Assembly: GCF_000472785.1 (NCBI RefSeq)
Contig: NZ_AXAL01000014.1
Location: 62,001-126,000, forward strand
Origin: Mesorhizobium loti CJ3sym
GTDB lineage: Bacteria > Pseudomonadota > Alphaproteobacteria > Rhizobiales > Rhizobiaceae
Direction of reading: 5' to 3'
Length of the DNA: 64,000 nt
The position numbers and the translations under genes are program-made. Below, piece after piece: positions 1 through 8,358 of the stretch; within the stretch, counting starts at the first letter, position 1, and every line of letters begins with the position of its first letter. The notes under the pieces are model-generated. The model ran no database searches. It saw only the letters and a list, made by a program, of their open reading frames with translations, and had not been told where the DNA came from.

Positions 1-955
1 ATTCCGACGCGCCATCCCAGATGATGTAGATCGCCACCAGTGCACTCAGCGCGCCACCGTCGAAGCCAAGCGCCAAAACACCCGCGACCATGGCGAGCGC
101 GGAAGCCGCGATCAGCACGTAGCGACGGTCGGTGCGGTCGGAGATCCAGCCGAGCGGGATCTGCAGGATCAGCGTGCCGACCGGCATCGCCGAAAGCAGC
201 AGCGCCACATCGCCCTGGCTGTAGCCTTTGGCTGTGGCATGGATCGGCGCGAAGCCGGCGATTGCCATCGACAGGCCGCCGACCGCAAGCATGCCGGCGA
301 CGCCGACCGGCGAAATCCGCCATGCCCGGCGCAGCGCCACTGAGGCCGCCTGCGGCGCCGGTGGCTGCGCCAGCCGCGTCATGCCGACAGGCAGGATCGA
401 CAGGGCCGTGAAGACGATGCCGATCAACGGCGCATCCGCGGTCCTGACGTCGACCAGCGCCAGCGTCGCGTAGCCAACACCTAGCCCGGCGACATAGGCG
501 ACGTAGAAAAAGGCCATCACCCGGCCGCGTATGGCATTGGCGACGGCATCGTTAAGCCAGCTCTGCGCGACGATGAACAGGCCACATATGGCAAAGCCGT
601 AAAGGGCACGGGCGGCGATCCAGAAAACCGGATGCGGCCCGGCGCCGACGGCGGCATTGGCCAGCGCGATCAGCGCCGACAGCACCATGAAGGCGCGGGC
701 ATGGCCGACCCTGCGCACCAGCGGCCCGGTCAGGATGCAGCCGGCGAGGCCGCCGGCCGAAAGGCCGGTTATGATGAGCCCGGCCCAGGTCGGATCGAAG
801 CCTTCGACACCAAGCCGGACCGGGATATAGGCAAACATCAGCCCGTTGCCGACGGCGATCAGCGCCATCGACACGATGACGCTGGCAATCGCGATCAGCG
901 GCGTCGGCGCGCTGTCGTGATCTCGCTCGATCGTGGCCCGGTTCTTGTCCAGCAT
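1..955 (-). CDS. MFS transporter (3' end cut by window edge)
   Basis: Inner-membrane major facilitator, substrate unknown. About 318 residues are visible from the ATG at 955 and the frame stays open to base 1, so the C-terminus lies outside the window. The chain alternates hydrophobic helices with short loops. Helix 1 is near residues 18-40 and is followed by the loop ending LVRRVGHARA, which resembles the MFS loop 2-3 signature. A later GWISDRTDRR loop repeats that pattern in the second half. The general build recalls the YcaD-type MFS group, but this is not firm. It lies 76 bp downstream of the glycosyltransferase gene on the same strand and may be co-transcribed with it. Confidence 0.8.
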   Translation of the reverse strand, partial: MLDKNRATIERDHDSAPTPLIAIASVIVSMALIAVGNGLMFAYIPVRLGVEGFDPTWAGLIITGLSAGGLAGCILTGPLVRRVGHARAFMVLSALIALANAAVGAGPHPVFWIAARALYGFAICGLFIVAQSWLNDAVANAIRGRVMAFFYVAYVAGLGVGYATLALVDVRTADAPLIGIVFTALSILPVGMTRLAQPPAPQAASVALRRAWRISPVGVAGMLAVGGLSMAIAGFAPIHATAKGYSQGDVALLLSAMPVGTLILQIPLGWISDRTDRRYVLIAASALAMVAGVLALGFDGGALSALVAIYIIWDGASE

Positions 956-1031
956 TCATGCACCATCGCCCAGTGTACGGCGAAAAGCCGCCGCAAAAGC
1001 GACATCGCCGGACGGGCGGCCGTGCGGAACT

Positions 1032-1802
1032 TCACATGGCCAGGATTTCGCCGAGCGGCGAGGTCGGCGGCACGTCGGCGAACGACAGCTTGCGCAACGA
1101 ACCGCGCCAGAGGTGGATTGCCAAAGTATCTGGCTTGATCAGGTCGGCGATGGACCGTTGCGGATCGAGCAGCGTGCCCTGGCCTTCGATATTGGAATAG
1201 AACACATTCTGGGCCGATGCTTGGTCGAGTAGCCCGTGCTTGCGCACCAGATGGGTCAGCAGTGGCGGCCCGAGCGAGGCATGCGGCAGGTTCTCGAACC
1301 CCTTGAGCTGCCCGAGCGCGCGCCGAGCGCCGAAGCGCAACCGCTTGCTCCATGAATACCATTCCGGAAACCGCTCGGGATGATCGACCATCCCGGCGAG
1401 ATCGCCCAGGATCGGCGAGTCCACGGGCAGGCTCAGCACCGCATTGTTGATCCGGGTCGGGCTCTCCCAGCCGAACATGTAAGGACGGCGCGGCAAGGGC
1501 TTGATGCAATACATGTCGCAGTCGACATAGATCTCGGCCCCGGTGGTAAGCAGCTTGTAGCGGAAGATATTGCCGAACAGCGAATAGCTGCCATTGCGGT
1601 GGACGATAACGCGCTGGCGCGGCAGGATGTTCGTCGCGTCCGCGAGCTCTACGCCCGACGGCGCATCGCCGGGATCATCGTAGACGTGCAGCACGGTGCG
1701 GTGACCAAGGCGGACGAGGGATTTGAGGCAGGCGACTTGCATCGGCCCGAGCGGCCCGCCGATCCAGAAAGCGTGGACGGTGGGCAGACCGGGATCTATC
1801 AC
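1032..1802 (-). CDS. DXD-type sugar glycosyltransferase
   Basis: Predicted cytoplasmic glycosyltransferase of 256 residues, similar in style to the GT32 / Gly_transf_sug group. It carries a DxD nucleotide-sugar/metal motif in YVDCDMYCIKP near residue 95, preceded by the usual RYKLLTTGAEIYVD segment, and a C-terminal HLWRGSLRK. The acceptor is unknown; surface polysaccharide is a reasonable guess. The start is a GTG at 1802 that overlaps the nadD stop in a GTGA arrangement, implying translational coupling to nadD. That neighbour is unusual for this enzyme. Family assignment is moderate and specificity is not inferable. Confidence 0.75.
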   Translation of the reverse strand: MIDPGLPTVHAFWIGGPLGPMQVACLKSLVRLGHRTVLHVYDDPGDAPSGVELADATNILPRQRVIVHRNGSYSLFGNIFRYKLLTTGAEIYVDCDMYCIKPLPRRPYMFGWESPTRINNAVLSLPVDSPILGDLAGMVDHPERFPEWYSWSKRLRFGARRALGQLKGFENLPHASLGPPLLTHLVRKHGLLDQASAQNVFYSNIEGQGTLLDPQRSIADLIKPDTLAIHLWRGSLRKLSFADVPPTSPLGEILAM

Positions 1803-2431
1803 GACTTCGCCATCCTGCGGATCGCGCTCGACGACAGCGATGAGCGCGGGCCGTGGATGAAGGTCCAGGCCGGCGCCTGCATGCGGGCAAGCAGCGGCGC
1901 GTCGCCTTCATCGATACGGGCATAATCGAAGGTCTTGGCGACGACCGATGACAGGAACGACAGCGTCGCGCCCGGCCGGTCGATAACCGCGATCGGGAAG
2001 GTGAGCACGATCTCGCGCCAGCGCTGCCAGCGGTGGAAGTCGCGCAAACTGTCGGCACCCATGATCCAGACGAAGTCGATGCCGGGATTGCGCGCCTTGA
2101 CCAGCGCCAGCGTGTCGGCGGTGTAGCGCACATTGTGCGCGGCCTCGAAAGCGGTGACCTTGATCTTCGGGTTCCTGGCGATCTTCTCCGACAGTTGCAG
2201 CCGCTCTGCCAGCGGCGCTAGCTCGCGCGTGCTCTTCAGCGGGTTGCCCGGCGTCACCATCCACCACAGCTGGTCGAGCGCCAGGCGCCTGAGCGCGATC
2301 TCGGCGACCAGCGCATGGCCGGCATGCGGCGGGTTGAACGAGCCGCCGAACAGGCCGACGGCCAGGCCTTTTTCGGCGTGCGGCATTTTCAGGTAGTGGG
2401 AAGGAACAGGGGTTGGGGACGACGACAGCAT
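1799..2431 (-). CDS. nadD: Nicotinate-nucleotide adenylyltransferase NadD
   Basis: Transfers AMP from ATP to nicotinate mononucleotide to give deamido-NAD, a late step of NAD synthesis in the cytoplasm. The nucleotidyltransferase signature GLFGGSFNPPHAGH lies near residues 26-39, with WIMGADSLRDFHRW in the middle and the C-terminal SSLSSSAIR replacing the usual (S/T)ST-IR. I chose ATG 2431 (210 aa) because a GAGGGGGG stretch lies about 10 bp upstream. That stretch belongs to the neighbouring palindromic repeat. ATG 2386 is an alternative without a visible ribosome site, and a longer frame would run into the repeat. It lies downstream of proA and overlaps the glycosyltransferase gene. Confidence 0.93.
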   Translation of the reverse strand: MLSSSPTPVPSHYLKMPHAEKGLAVGLFGGSFNPPHAGHALVAEIALRRLALDQLWWMVTPGNPLKSTRELAPLAERLQLSEKIARNPKIKVTAFEAAHNVRYTADTLALVKARNPGIDFVWIMGADSLRDFHRWQRWREIVLTFPIAVIDRPGATLSFLSSVVAKTFDYARIDEGDAPLLARMQAPAWTFIHGPRSSLSSSAIRRMAKS

Positions 2432-2440
2432 GGCGCTAGG

Positions 2441-2598
2441 CACCCCCCTCTGTCCTGCCGGACATCTCCCCCGCAAGGGGGGAGATTGGCAACTTTATTG
2501 ACGTCAGAAACTCTGCGACGGCAGCGATTGGCGAAACCCGAAACAACATCAAATCTCCCCCCTTGAGGGGGAGATGCCCGGCAGGGCAGAGGGGGGTC
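2441..2598. repeat. Intergenic inverted repeat, RIME/REP-like
   Basis: Two arms of roughly 48 bp face each other (2441-2489 and 2551-2598) around a core of about 60 bp. Each arm holds its own small hairpin of C-run/G-run type (CTCCCCC...GGGGGGAG), and the arms are near-perfect reverse complements over the segment containing TCTGTCCTGCCGG. It fills the proA-nadD gap. The layout resembles rhizobial intergenic mosaic elements; copy number elsewhere in the genome cannot be seen from here. Confidence 0.8.
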
Positions 2599-2636
2599 CG
2601 CGCGCGCAACGCCTCAGGCTCTAGGAACGAAAAGCT

Positions 2637-3923
2637 TCAAGGCCTCACCTGTCCCGACCCGCGCACGCGGTACTTGAAGGAGGTCAGCTGCTCGACGCCA
2701 ACCGGGCCGCGCGCATGCATCTTGCCCGTGGCGATGCCGATCTCGGCGCCCATGCCGAACTCGCCGCCATCAGCGAACTGCGTCGAGGCATTGTGCAGCA
2801 GGATCGCCGAATCGATCTCGTTGAAGAACCGCTCCACCGCCTGGCTGTCCTCGGCGATGATCGCCTCGGTGTGATGCGAGGAGAAGGTCTCGATATGGTC
2901 GATGGCGCCGGCAATCCCGTCGACCAGCTTCACCGCGATGATGGCGTCGAGATATTCCGTCACCCAGTCGGCATCGGTGGCCGGCTTGGCATCGAAAAAC
3001 ACCTTCAGCACTTCGGCATCGGCATGGATCTCGCAGCCGGCCGCGCGCAGTGCGCCAAGGATCGGCACAAGATGGGTTGATGCCACCGCACGGTCGACCA
3101 GGAGCGTCTCGGCCGCACCACAGACACCGGTGCGTCGCATCTTGGCGTTGACGGCGATCTTCACCGCCATGTCGAGATTGGCCGATCGGTCGATATAGAG
3201 ATGGCAGATGCCTTCGAGATGGGCAAACACCGGCACCCGCGCCTCGCTCTGCACCCGCCCGACAAGGCTTTTACCGCCACGCGGAATGATGACGTCGAGC
3301 GCGCCACCTAGCCCCTTGAGCATCTCGCCGACAGCGGCGCGGTCGGTGGTCGGCACCAGTTGGATGGCGTCTTCCGGCAGGCCGGCAGCCTTCAGGCCTT
3401 CGACCAGGCAGGCATGGATGGCGGCGGACGAATTGAGCGAATCCGAACCGCCGCGCAGGATCACCGGATTGCCGGCCTTGAGGCAGAGCGCGCCGGCATC
3501 CGCCGTCACATTCGGCCGGCTTTCATAGATGACACCGATGACGCCGAGCGGCGTGCGAACGCGCTCGATCTGCAAACCGTTCGGCCGCTCCCACGCGGCG
3601 ATCACGTCGCCGACCGGATCCTTGAGTTCCGCGATCTCGCGGATGCCATCGGCCATGGCACGGATGCGCGCCGGATTGAGCTTCAGCCGATCCATGAAGG
3701 ATCCGGACAGGCCCGATTCCTCGCCATTCGACACATCGATTGCGTTGGCGTCGAGAATGTCCTGCTCACGGGCAAGGATCGCGTCTGCCATGGCACGGAG
3801 TGCGGTATTCTTGGCGGCGGTGGTGGCGACGGCCAACGGTCGGGCGGCAGCGCGAGCGCGGAGGCCAATATCGGCCATCAGCGCCACGGTGTCGTCCCCG
3901 GATTTTTCATGCAGCTTCAGCAT
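2637..3923 (-). CDS. proA: Gamma-glutamyl phosphate reductase ProA
   Basis: Reduces L-glutamyl 5-phosphate with NADPH to glutamate 5-semialdehyde, the second step of proline synthesis. It has 428 residues, close to the usual ~420. An aldehyde-dehydrogenase-like fold is indicated by GVIGVIYESRPNVT, by the cofactor loop LRGGSDSLNSS, and by the catalytic cysteine in TGVCGAAET near residue 268. The C-terminus ends with the conserved GPVGVEQLTSFKY. The start at 3923 has a GGAGG site that overlaps the end of proB; proB stops 3 bp upstream, so the two are surely one operon. A later ATG at residue 16 is possible but has no better ribosome site. Confidence 0.96.
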   Translation of the reverse strand: MLKLHEKSGDDTVALMADIGLRARAAARPLAVATTAAKNTALRAMADAILAREQDILDANAIDVSNGEESGLSGSFMDRLKLNPARIRAMADGIREIAELKDPVGDVIAAWERPNGLQIERVRTPLGVIGVIYESRPNVTADAGALCLKAGNPVILRGGSDSLNSSAAIHACLVEGLKAAGLPEDAIQLVPTTDRAAVGEMLKGLGGALDVIIPRGGKSLVGRVQSEARVPVFAHLEGICHLYIDRSANLDMAVKIAVNAKMRRTGVCGAAETLLVDRAVASTHLVPILGALRAAGCEIHADAEVLKVFFDAKPATDADWVTEYLDAIIAVKLVDGIAGAIDHIETFSSHHTEAIIAEDSQAVERFFNEIDSAILLHNASTQFADGGEFGMGAEIGIATGKMHARGPVGVEQLTSFKYRVRGSGQVRP

Positions 3924-3926
3924 GGC

Positions 3927-5063
3927 TCATCCTCCGCTTATGTCGCCTCCAGCGTGACTCACCACCAGATCATCGCGGTGGATCATCGCCGAACGCGCTT
4001 CGTAACCGAGCACGGTTTCGATCTCGGCCGTCTTCAGGCCAGCGATCCTTACGGCATCGGCGGCATCATAGGCAACCAGTCCGCGCGCGATCTCGCGTCC
4101 CTCGGGCGACAGGATCGCCACCGTGTCGCCGCGTGAGAAATTGCCGCTGACCAGCTTGACGCCGGCCGGCAGCAGCGATTTGCCCGATGTCAGCGCGCCG
4201 ACGGCGCCGGCATCGACCGTCAACCGGCCAGCCGGTTCGAGCTGACCGGCGATCCAGGTCTTGTAGCCCTTGACCGGATTGGCGCTCGGCCTGAAGAATG
4301 TGGCACGCTCGCCGCGCTCGATCGCCATCAGTGGCGACAGCCGCGTGCCCGAGGTGATGATCATGGCGGTGCCAGCGGCGGTGGCGATCTTGCCGGCGTC
4401 GAGCTTGGTGCGCATGCCGCCGCGCGACAGTTCGGAGGCGGCCGCGCCCGCCATCGCCTCGATATCGGGGGTGATGCGGTCGACCACCGGAATGAATTTT
4501 GCATCGGGATCACGCGCTGGCGGCGCCGTATAGAGCCCGTCAATGTCGGAGAGCAGCACCAGGAGGTCAGCGCCCATCATTGTCGCGACGCGCGCGGCCA
4601 GCCGGTCATTGTCGCCATAGCGGATTTCGGAGGTCGCCACCGTGTCGTTCTCGTTGATGACCGGCACCGCCTTCATCTTGAGCAACGTCGAGATCGTCGC
4701 CCGCGCATTGAGGTAGCGGCGGCGCTCCTCGGTATCGCCGAGGGTCAAAAGAATCTGACCCGACTTCAGGCAGCCCTTGCCGAGCGCATCCGACCAGGCA
4801 CCGGCGAGCGCGATCTGTCCAACGGCCGCCGCCGCCTGGCTTTCCTCGAGCTTCAGGGCGCGTTTGCCCAACCCAAGGATGGTGCGGCCAAGCGCGATGG
4901 CGCCGGACGACACGACAAGGATCTCAGCGCCACCCTGCGCAAGCAGGGCAATGTCGTCGGCGAGCGAGGCCAGCCAGTCGCGCTTCAGGCCGCTCGCGCG
5001 GTCGACGAGCAACGCCGAGCCGATCTTGACGGTGATGCGCCGGTATTTTTTCAGCGACTGCAT
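3927..5063 (-). CDS. proB: Glutamate 5-kinase ProB
   Basis: Phosphorylates L-glutamate to glutamyl 5-phosphate, the committed and proline-inhibited step of proline synthesis. It has 378 residues: an N-terminal amino-acid kinase domain (VVSSGAIALG near 55, VINENDTVA near 130, SDIDGLYTAPP near 165, GGMRTKLDAG near 215) and a C-terminal PUA domain from about residue 275. I chose ATG 5063, beginning MQSLKKYRRITVKIGS. It falls just after the obgE stop at 5068, whereas a longer frame would run into obgE. Order obgE-proB-proA, tightly packed, is typical for this group. Confidence 0.96.
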   Translation of the reverse strand: MQSLKKYRRITVKIGSALLVDRASGLKRDWLASLADDIALLAQGGAEILVVSSGAIALGRTILGLGKRALKLEESQAAAAVGQIALAGAWSDALGKGCLKSGQILLTLGDTEERRRYLNARATISTLLKMKAVPVINENDTVATSEIRYGDNDRLAARVATMMGADLLVLLSDIDGLYTAPPARDPDAKFIPVVDRITPDIEAMAGAAASELSRGGMRTKLDAGKIATAAGTAMIITSGTRLSPLMAIERGERATFFRPSANPVKGYKTWIAGQLEPAGRLTVDAGAVGALTSGKSLLPAGVKLVSGNFSRGDTVAILSPEGREIARGLVAYDAADAVRIAGLKTAEIETVLGYEARSAMIHRDDLVVSHAGGDISGG

Positions 5064-5067
5064 GGCC

Positions 5068-6099
5068 TTACTTGTCCCAGCGCGTCTCGACCACCGGAGT
5101 GGCCAGTGCCCGCGCCTCGGCAATCACCGTCATCAACCCCCGCAGCACCGCCTCGACACCTTCGCCGGTGACGGCGGACAACAGCATCGGCGCGCGGCCG
5201 GCCGCACGCTTCAGCGAGGCGACCTTCTTCTTGCGCGCATCGGCGTCGAGCGTGTCGACCTGGGAAAGTGCCACGATCTCGACCTTGTCGGTCAGCCCGT
5301 TGCCATAGGCTTCGAGTTCGGCGCGCACGGTCTTGTAGGCTTTGCCCGGATTTTCCTCTTGCGCCGAGACCAGGTGCAGCAGCACGCGCGTGCGCTCGAC
5401 ATGGCCAAGGAAGCGGTCGCCAATGCCGACGCCCTCATGCGCGCCTTCGATGAGGCCGGGAATGTCGGCGATGACGAATTCGCGCGCGTCGATGCGCGCG
5501 ACGCCGAGGCCGGGATGCAGCGTCGTGAACGGATAGTCGGCGATCTTCGGCTTGGCCGCGGTGACGGCGGCAAGGAATGTCGACTTGCCGGCATTGGGCA
5601 GCCCGACCAGCCCGGCATCGGCGATCAGCTTCAGCCGCAGCCAGATGTTGAGCTCTTCACCGGGAAGGCCGGGATTGGCGCGGCGCGGCGCCTGGTTGGT
5701 CGAGGTCTTGAAATGCTGGTTGCCGAAGCCGCCATTGCCGCCCTTGGCGAGCAGAAACCGCTGGCCGACCACGGTCAGGTCGCAGATCAGCGTCTCATTG
5801 TCTTCCTCGAACACCTGCGTTCCTGCCGGCACCTTCAGCGTGACGTCAGCGCCCTTGGCGCCGGTCATGTTGCGGCCCATGCCGTGGACGCCGGTCTTGG
5901 CCTTGAAATGCTGCTGGTAGCGATAGTCGATCAGCGTGTTCAGCCCATTGACCGCTTCCAGCCAGACATCGCCGCCACGGCCGCCATCGCCGCCATCCGG
6001 CCCGCCGAACTCGATGAATTTCTCGCGCCGGAACGACACCGAACCGGAGCCTCCGTCACCGGAGCGGACATAGACCTTGGCTTGATCGAGAAATTTCAT
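5068..6099 (-). CDS. obgE: Ribosome-assembly GTPase ObgE/CgtA
   Basis: Essential GTPase acting in 50S maturation and stress control. It has 343 residues. The glycine-rich Obg fold occupies residues 1-158 (SGDGGSGSVSFRREKF, GGDGGRGGDVW). The G domain follows with G1 GLPNAGKST near 167, G3 DIPGLIEGAHEG near 213 and a G4 position reading SQVD. The C-terminus is short and lacks the long tail seen in some species. It is first in the obgE-proB-proA block and about 130 bp from the divergent nuclease-like gene at 6232, so the promoter should lie in that gap. Confidence 0.96.
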   Translation of the reverse strand: MKFLDQAKVYVRSGDGGSGSVSFRREKFIEFGGPDGGDGGRGGDVWLEAVNGLNTLIDYRYQQHFKAKTGVHGMGRNMTGAKGADVTLKVPAGTQVFEEDNETLICDLTVVGQRFLLAKGGNGGFGNQHFKTSTNQAPRRANPGLPGEELNIWLRLKLIADAGLVGLPNAGKSTFLAAVTAAKPKIADYPFTTLHPGLGVARIDAREFVIADIPGLIEGAHEGVGIGDRFLGHVERTRVLLHLVSAQEENPGKAYKTVRAELEAYGNGLTDKVEIVALSQVDTLDADARKKKVASLKRAAGRAPMLLSAVTGEGVEAVLRGLMTVIAEARALATPVVETRWDK

Positions 6100-6231
6100 G
6101 GGAGTGCAGTTTCTTTTATTGGCCTTGCGGCATTGCTCTAAACCTTGGGCCTTGATCTAAACCAAGGCGCGGCGAAGGGCGAGGCCGTTTTGTGACAATG
6201 GCCGCGTGGGGTTGGCCGGAGAAATGTCGGA

Positions 6232-7101
6232 ATGAAGCTTGTAACCTACAACATCCAGTACGGCATCGGTCTTGATGGCCAGTACGATGTCGCGCGCATC
6301 GCCGATGCCGTGCGCGGCGCGGATGTCATCGCGCTGCAGGAGGTCACCCGCAACAACCCGAGGAACGGCAGCCGCGATATGGTCGCCGAGATCGGCGAGG
6401 CGCTGCCCGACTATTTCGCCGTCTATGGCAGCAATTTCGAGGCCAATATCGGCTCGCGCATCGAGAGCGGCCGCGCCATCACCACGACGTTCCAGCTTGG
6501 CAATATGATGCTGTCGAAGACACCCATTCATCTGTCGCGCAACCTGCTTTTGCCGCGCAGCCGCAGCTTCGAGATGATGAACTTCCAGCGTGGCGCGCTG
6601 GAAGCACTGATCGAGACGCCGCTTGGTTTCATCCGCTTCTATTCCATCCATCTCGATCACCGCAGCCCGGTCGAACGCGCCAGCCAGATCCAGTTCCTGC
6701 GCCAGCGCCTGTTGAACTATGCGCTCGAAGGCGGCGCGCTGTCCGGCGTCGCCGAGATCGGCCTGCCGGAATTGCCCCATCCCGAAGCCTTTGTCGGCAT
6801 GGGCGATTTCAACATGCTGGCTGGCTCGCCCGAATATGTCGAACTCGCCGGCCGGCCAGACCATGAATTCGGCATGCCGCTGACCGCCGACTTCGCCGTC
6901 GATGCCGCCATGCGCCTCAACGCCACCGGCGACGATCTCGTCAGTTGGGTCGACCCCGAAGACCCCACCAACGCCAGCCGCTACAAGCGCCTCGATTATG
7001 TCTTCACCAGCGCCTCGCTCGCCCGGTCGCTGAAGCGCCTGTGGGTCGACCGGCAAGCGACCGGTTCGGACCATCTGCCGGTATGGGTCGAACTGGGCTG
7101 A
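6232..7101 (+). CDS. Endonuclease/exonuclease/phosphatase family protein
   Basis: A 289-residue protein of the EEP superfamily (Mg-dependent phosphodiesterases, including DNase I-like and phospholipid phosphatases). Motifs in order: KLVTYNIQYG at the N-terminus (metal Asn), ALQEVTR near 40 (metal Glu), IHLDHRSP near 140, GMGDFNMLAG near 190 and the catalytic C-terminal SDHLPVWVEL. No signal peptide or membrane segment, so it is probably cytoplasmic. Substrate is not inferable. The start has a GGAGAAATG-type site. It is divergent from obgE and monocistronic, ending at a palindromic repeat. Confidence 0.88.
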   Translation: MKLVTYNIQYGIGLDGQYDVARIADAVRGADVIALQEVTRNNPRNGSRDMVAEIGEALPDYFAVYGSNFEANIGSRIESGRAITTTFQLGNMMLSKTPIHLSRNLLLPRSRSFEMMNFQRGALEALIETPLGFIRFYSIHLDHRSPVERASQIQFLRQRLLNYALEGGALSGVAEIGLPELPHPEAFVGMGDFNMLAGSPEYVELAGRPDHEFGMPLTADFAVDAAMRLNATGDDLVSWVDPEDPTNASRYKRLDYVFTSASLARSLKRLWVDRQATGSDHLPVWVELG

Positions 7102-7151
7102 GTCCAAACTTGGTCCTGGCTTTTTACTTTGGCACCATGCGCCTAGGTGTG

Positions 7152-7279
7152 TCGAGATTCAGGTCAGGCCGAGCCGAGAATGGTGGCTTCCGAGAACCGG
7201 CGCGCAGCGTACTTAAGTACGTGAGCACCGGAAGCGCAGGAGGCCGCCATTCGCAGGCCGGCCTCACCTGAATATCGAC
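7152..7279. repeat. 128-bp imperfect palindrome
   Basis: A nearly symmetric element centred on the perfect 12-mer GTACTTAAGTAC (7209-7220). Its outer ends GTCGAGATTCAGG (7152-7164) and the mirror of GTCGATATTCAGG (ending 7279) match at 12 of 13 positions. Inner arms GAATGGTGGC and the mirror of GAATGGCGGC also pair. The whole element could fold into one long hairpin. It lies between two genes that converge on it, where such elements often sit. Confidence 0.8.
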
Positions 7280-7283
7280 CCAT

Positions 7284-7871
7284 CTAGAAGTGGACCCAGT
7301 TGCGCAGGCTGGTCCACGTCTTCCTGTCCAACCTGTAGCGCTCGACCGGCACCTGGCCGGCGACGATCGAGTTCAGCATGCCCTGGCCGGCATACTGGAA
7401 GCCGCACTTGTGGATCACCCGGCGCGAGGCCGGATTGATGACCCGGGTCGAAGCATGCAGCACCTGGATCGATGTCTTTTGGAAGGCTAGGTCGACCAGC
7501 GCGTGGGCGGCTTCCGTCGCATAGCCACGCTTCCAGAAGGGTTCGCCGATCCAGTAGCCGAGTTCCAGCCCGCGATCGGTGGTGTTCAAGCCCGCACAGC
7601 CGACGAAGGTGTCGGTGCCGGCCAGCGTCAGCGCATAGGCGATGCCGGCGCGGCGCGACCGGGTCATGGCGAGAAAGGCGCGCGCCTCGGCCTCGCCATA
7701 GGGGTGCGGCATGCGCGCCAGCATTTCGGCGACGTGACGGTTGTCGGCAAGTTCGACCAGCTGGGGGACATCGTTTTCGCGCGGCGCACGCATCACCATG
7801 CGCTCGGTGACCAGCACCGGGCAGTCTATCGCGTAACTTTCGTCTTCGGTGTCTTCAGCTTCGGCAACCAT
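7284..7871 (-). CDS. GNAT-family N-acetyltransferase (RimJ/RimL type)
   Basis: A 195-residue acetyltransferase that would use acetyl-CoA to modify an amine. Its layout is that of the Acetyltransf_3 group: TERMVMRAPRENDVPQL near 22, LGYWIGEPFWKRGYATEAAHALVD near 105-130 (the CoA-binding R/Q-x-x-G-x-A equivalent) and NPASRRVIHKCGF near 150. The start at 7871 has a TGGAGAAC ribosome site. It lies downstream of rpmA beyond an intrinsic terminator, so expression may depend on readthrough or its own promoter. The position next to ribosomal protein genes makes a ribosomal target conceivable, but that is a guess. Confidence 0.88.
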   Translation of the reverse strand: MVAEAEDTEDESYAIDCPVLVTERMVMRAPRENDVPQLVELADNRHVAEMLARMPHPYGEAEARAFLAMTRSRRAGIAYALTLAGTDTFVGCAGLNTTDRGLELGYWIGEPFWKRGYATEAAHALVDLAFQKTSIQVLHASTRVINPASRRVIHKCGFQYAGQGMLNSIVAGQVPVERYRLDRKTWTSLRNWVHF

Positions 7872-7891
7872 TTGAGTTCTCCAGGCGCAAG

Positions 7892-7920
7892 AAAAAGGGG
7901 AGATGGAAACCCATCTCCCC
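7892..7920 (-). terminator. Intrinsic terminator after rpmA
   Basis: Perfect 10-bp stem GGGGAGATGG / CCATCTCCCC (7897-7906 with 7911-7920) with a 4-nt loop. On the minus strand it is followed directly by TTTTTC. It lies between rpmA and the GNAT gene. Confidence 0.85.
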
Positions 7921-7990
7921 TGATCCTTTTTCTGGCTTCTCCAGACACCGGTTCCCGAGATGGGGCGCCGGTGTTCTAGTGCGGAACCGG

Positions 7991-8260
7991 CTACTCCGCG
8001 GCTTTGGTAATCGGGTTGACCGATACGTAGGTTCGGCCATTGGCTTTTTTGTTGAAGGTCACGGCGCCGGATTCGAGCGCGAAAAGGGTATGATCAGTGC
8101 CGATGCCGACATTGACGCCCGGATGCCAGGTCGTGCCGCGTTGACGAATGATGATGTTGCCCGGGATGACGGCTTCGCCGCCGAACTTCTTCACGCCCAG
8201 ACGCTTGGAATGCGAGTCGCGACCGTTGCGCGACGAGCCGCCAGCTTTCTTGTGTGCCAT
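7991..8260 (-). CDS. rpmA: 50S ribosomal protein L27
   Basis: Component of the large ribosomal subunit near the peptidyl-transferase centre. It has 89 residues and begins MAHKKAGGSSRNGRDS, the conserved flexible N-terminal arm with no processable extension, followed by KRLGVKKFGGE and IIIRQRGTTWHPG. It lies 98 bp downstream of rplU, the standard rplU-rpmA pairing, and is followed by an intrinsic terminator. Confidence 0.98.
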   Translation of the reverse strand: MAHKKAGGSSRNGRDSHSKRLGVKKFGGEAVIPGNIIIRQRGTTWHPGVNVGIGTDHTLFALESGAVTFNKKANGRTYVSVNPITKAAE

Positions 8261-8358
8261 CTAACTAACTCCGTTGCGCCGCAAGGCGCCTAAAAGGCCT
8301 TATGAACGCGTTCGCGTTCCGTTTCAAGTCCGATCCGGCTGATGTTTCGCCGGAAAAA

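Noticed and set aside
4777..6141. 454-codon plus-strand frame opposite proB and obgE
   Set aside because: Antisense to two essential conserved genes; no recognisable protein.
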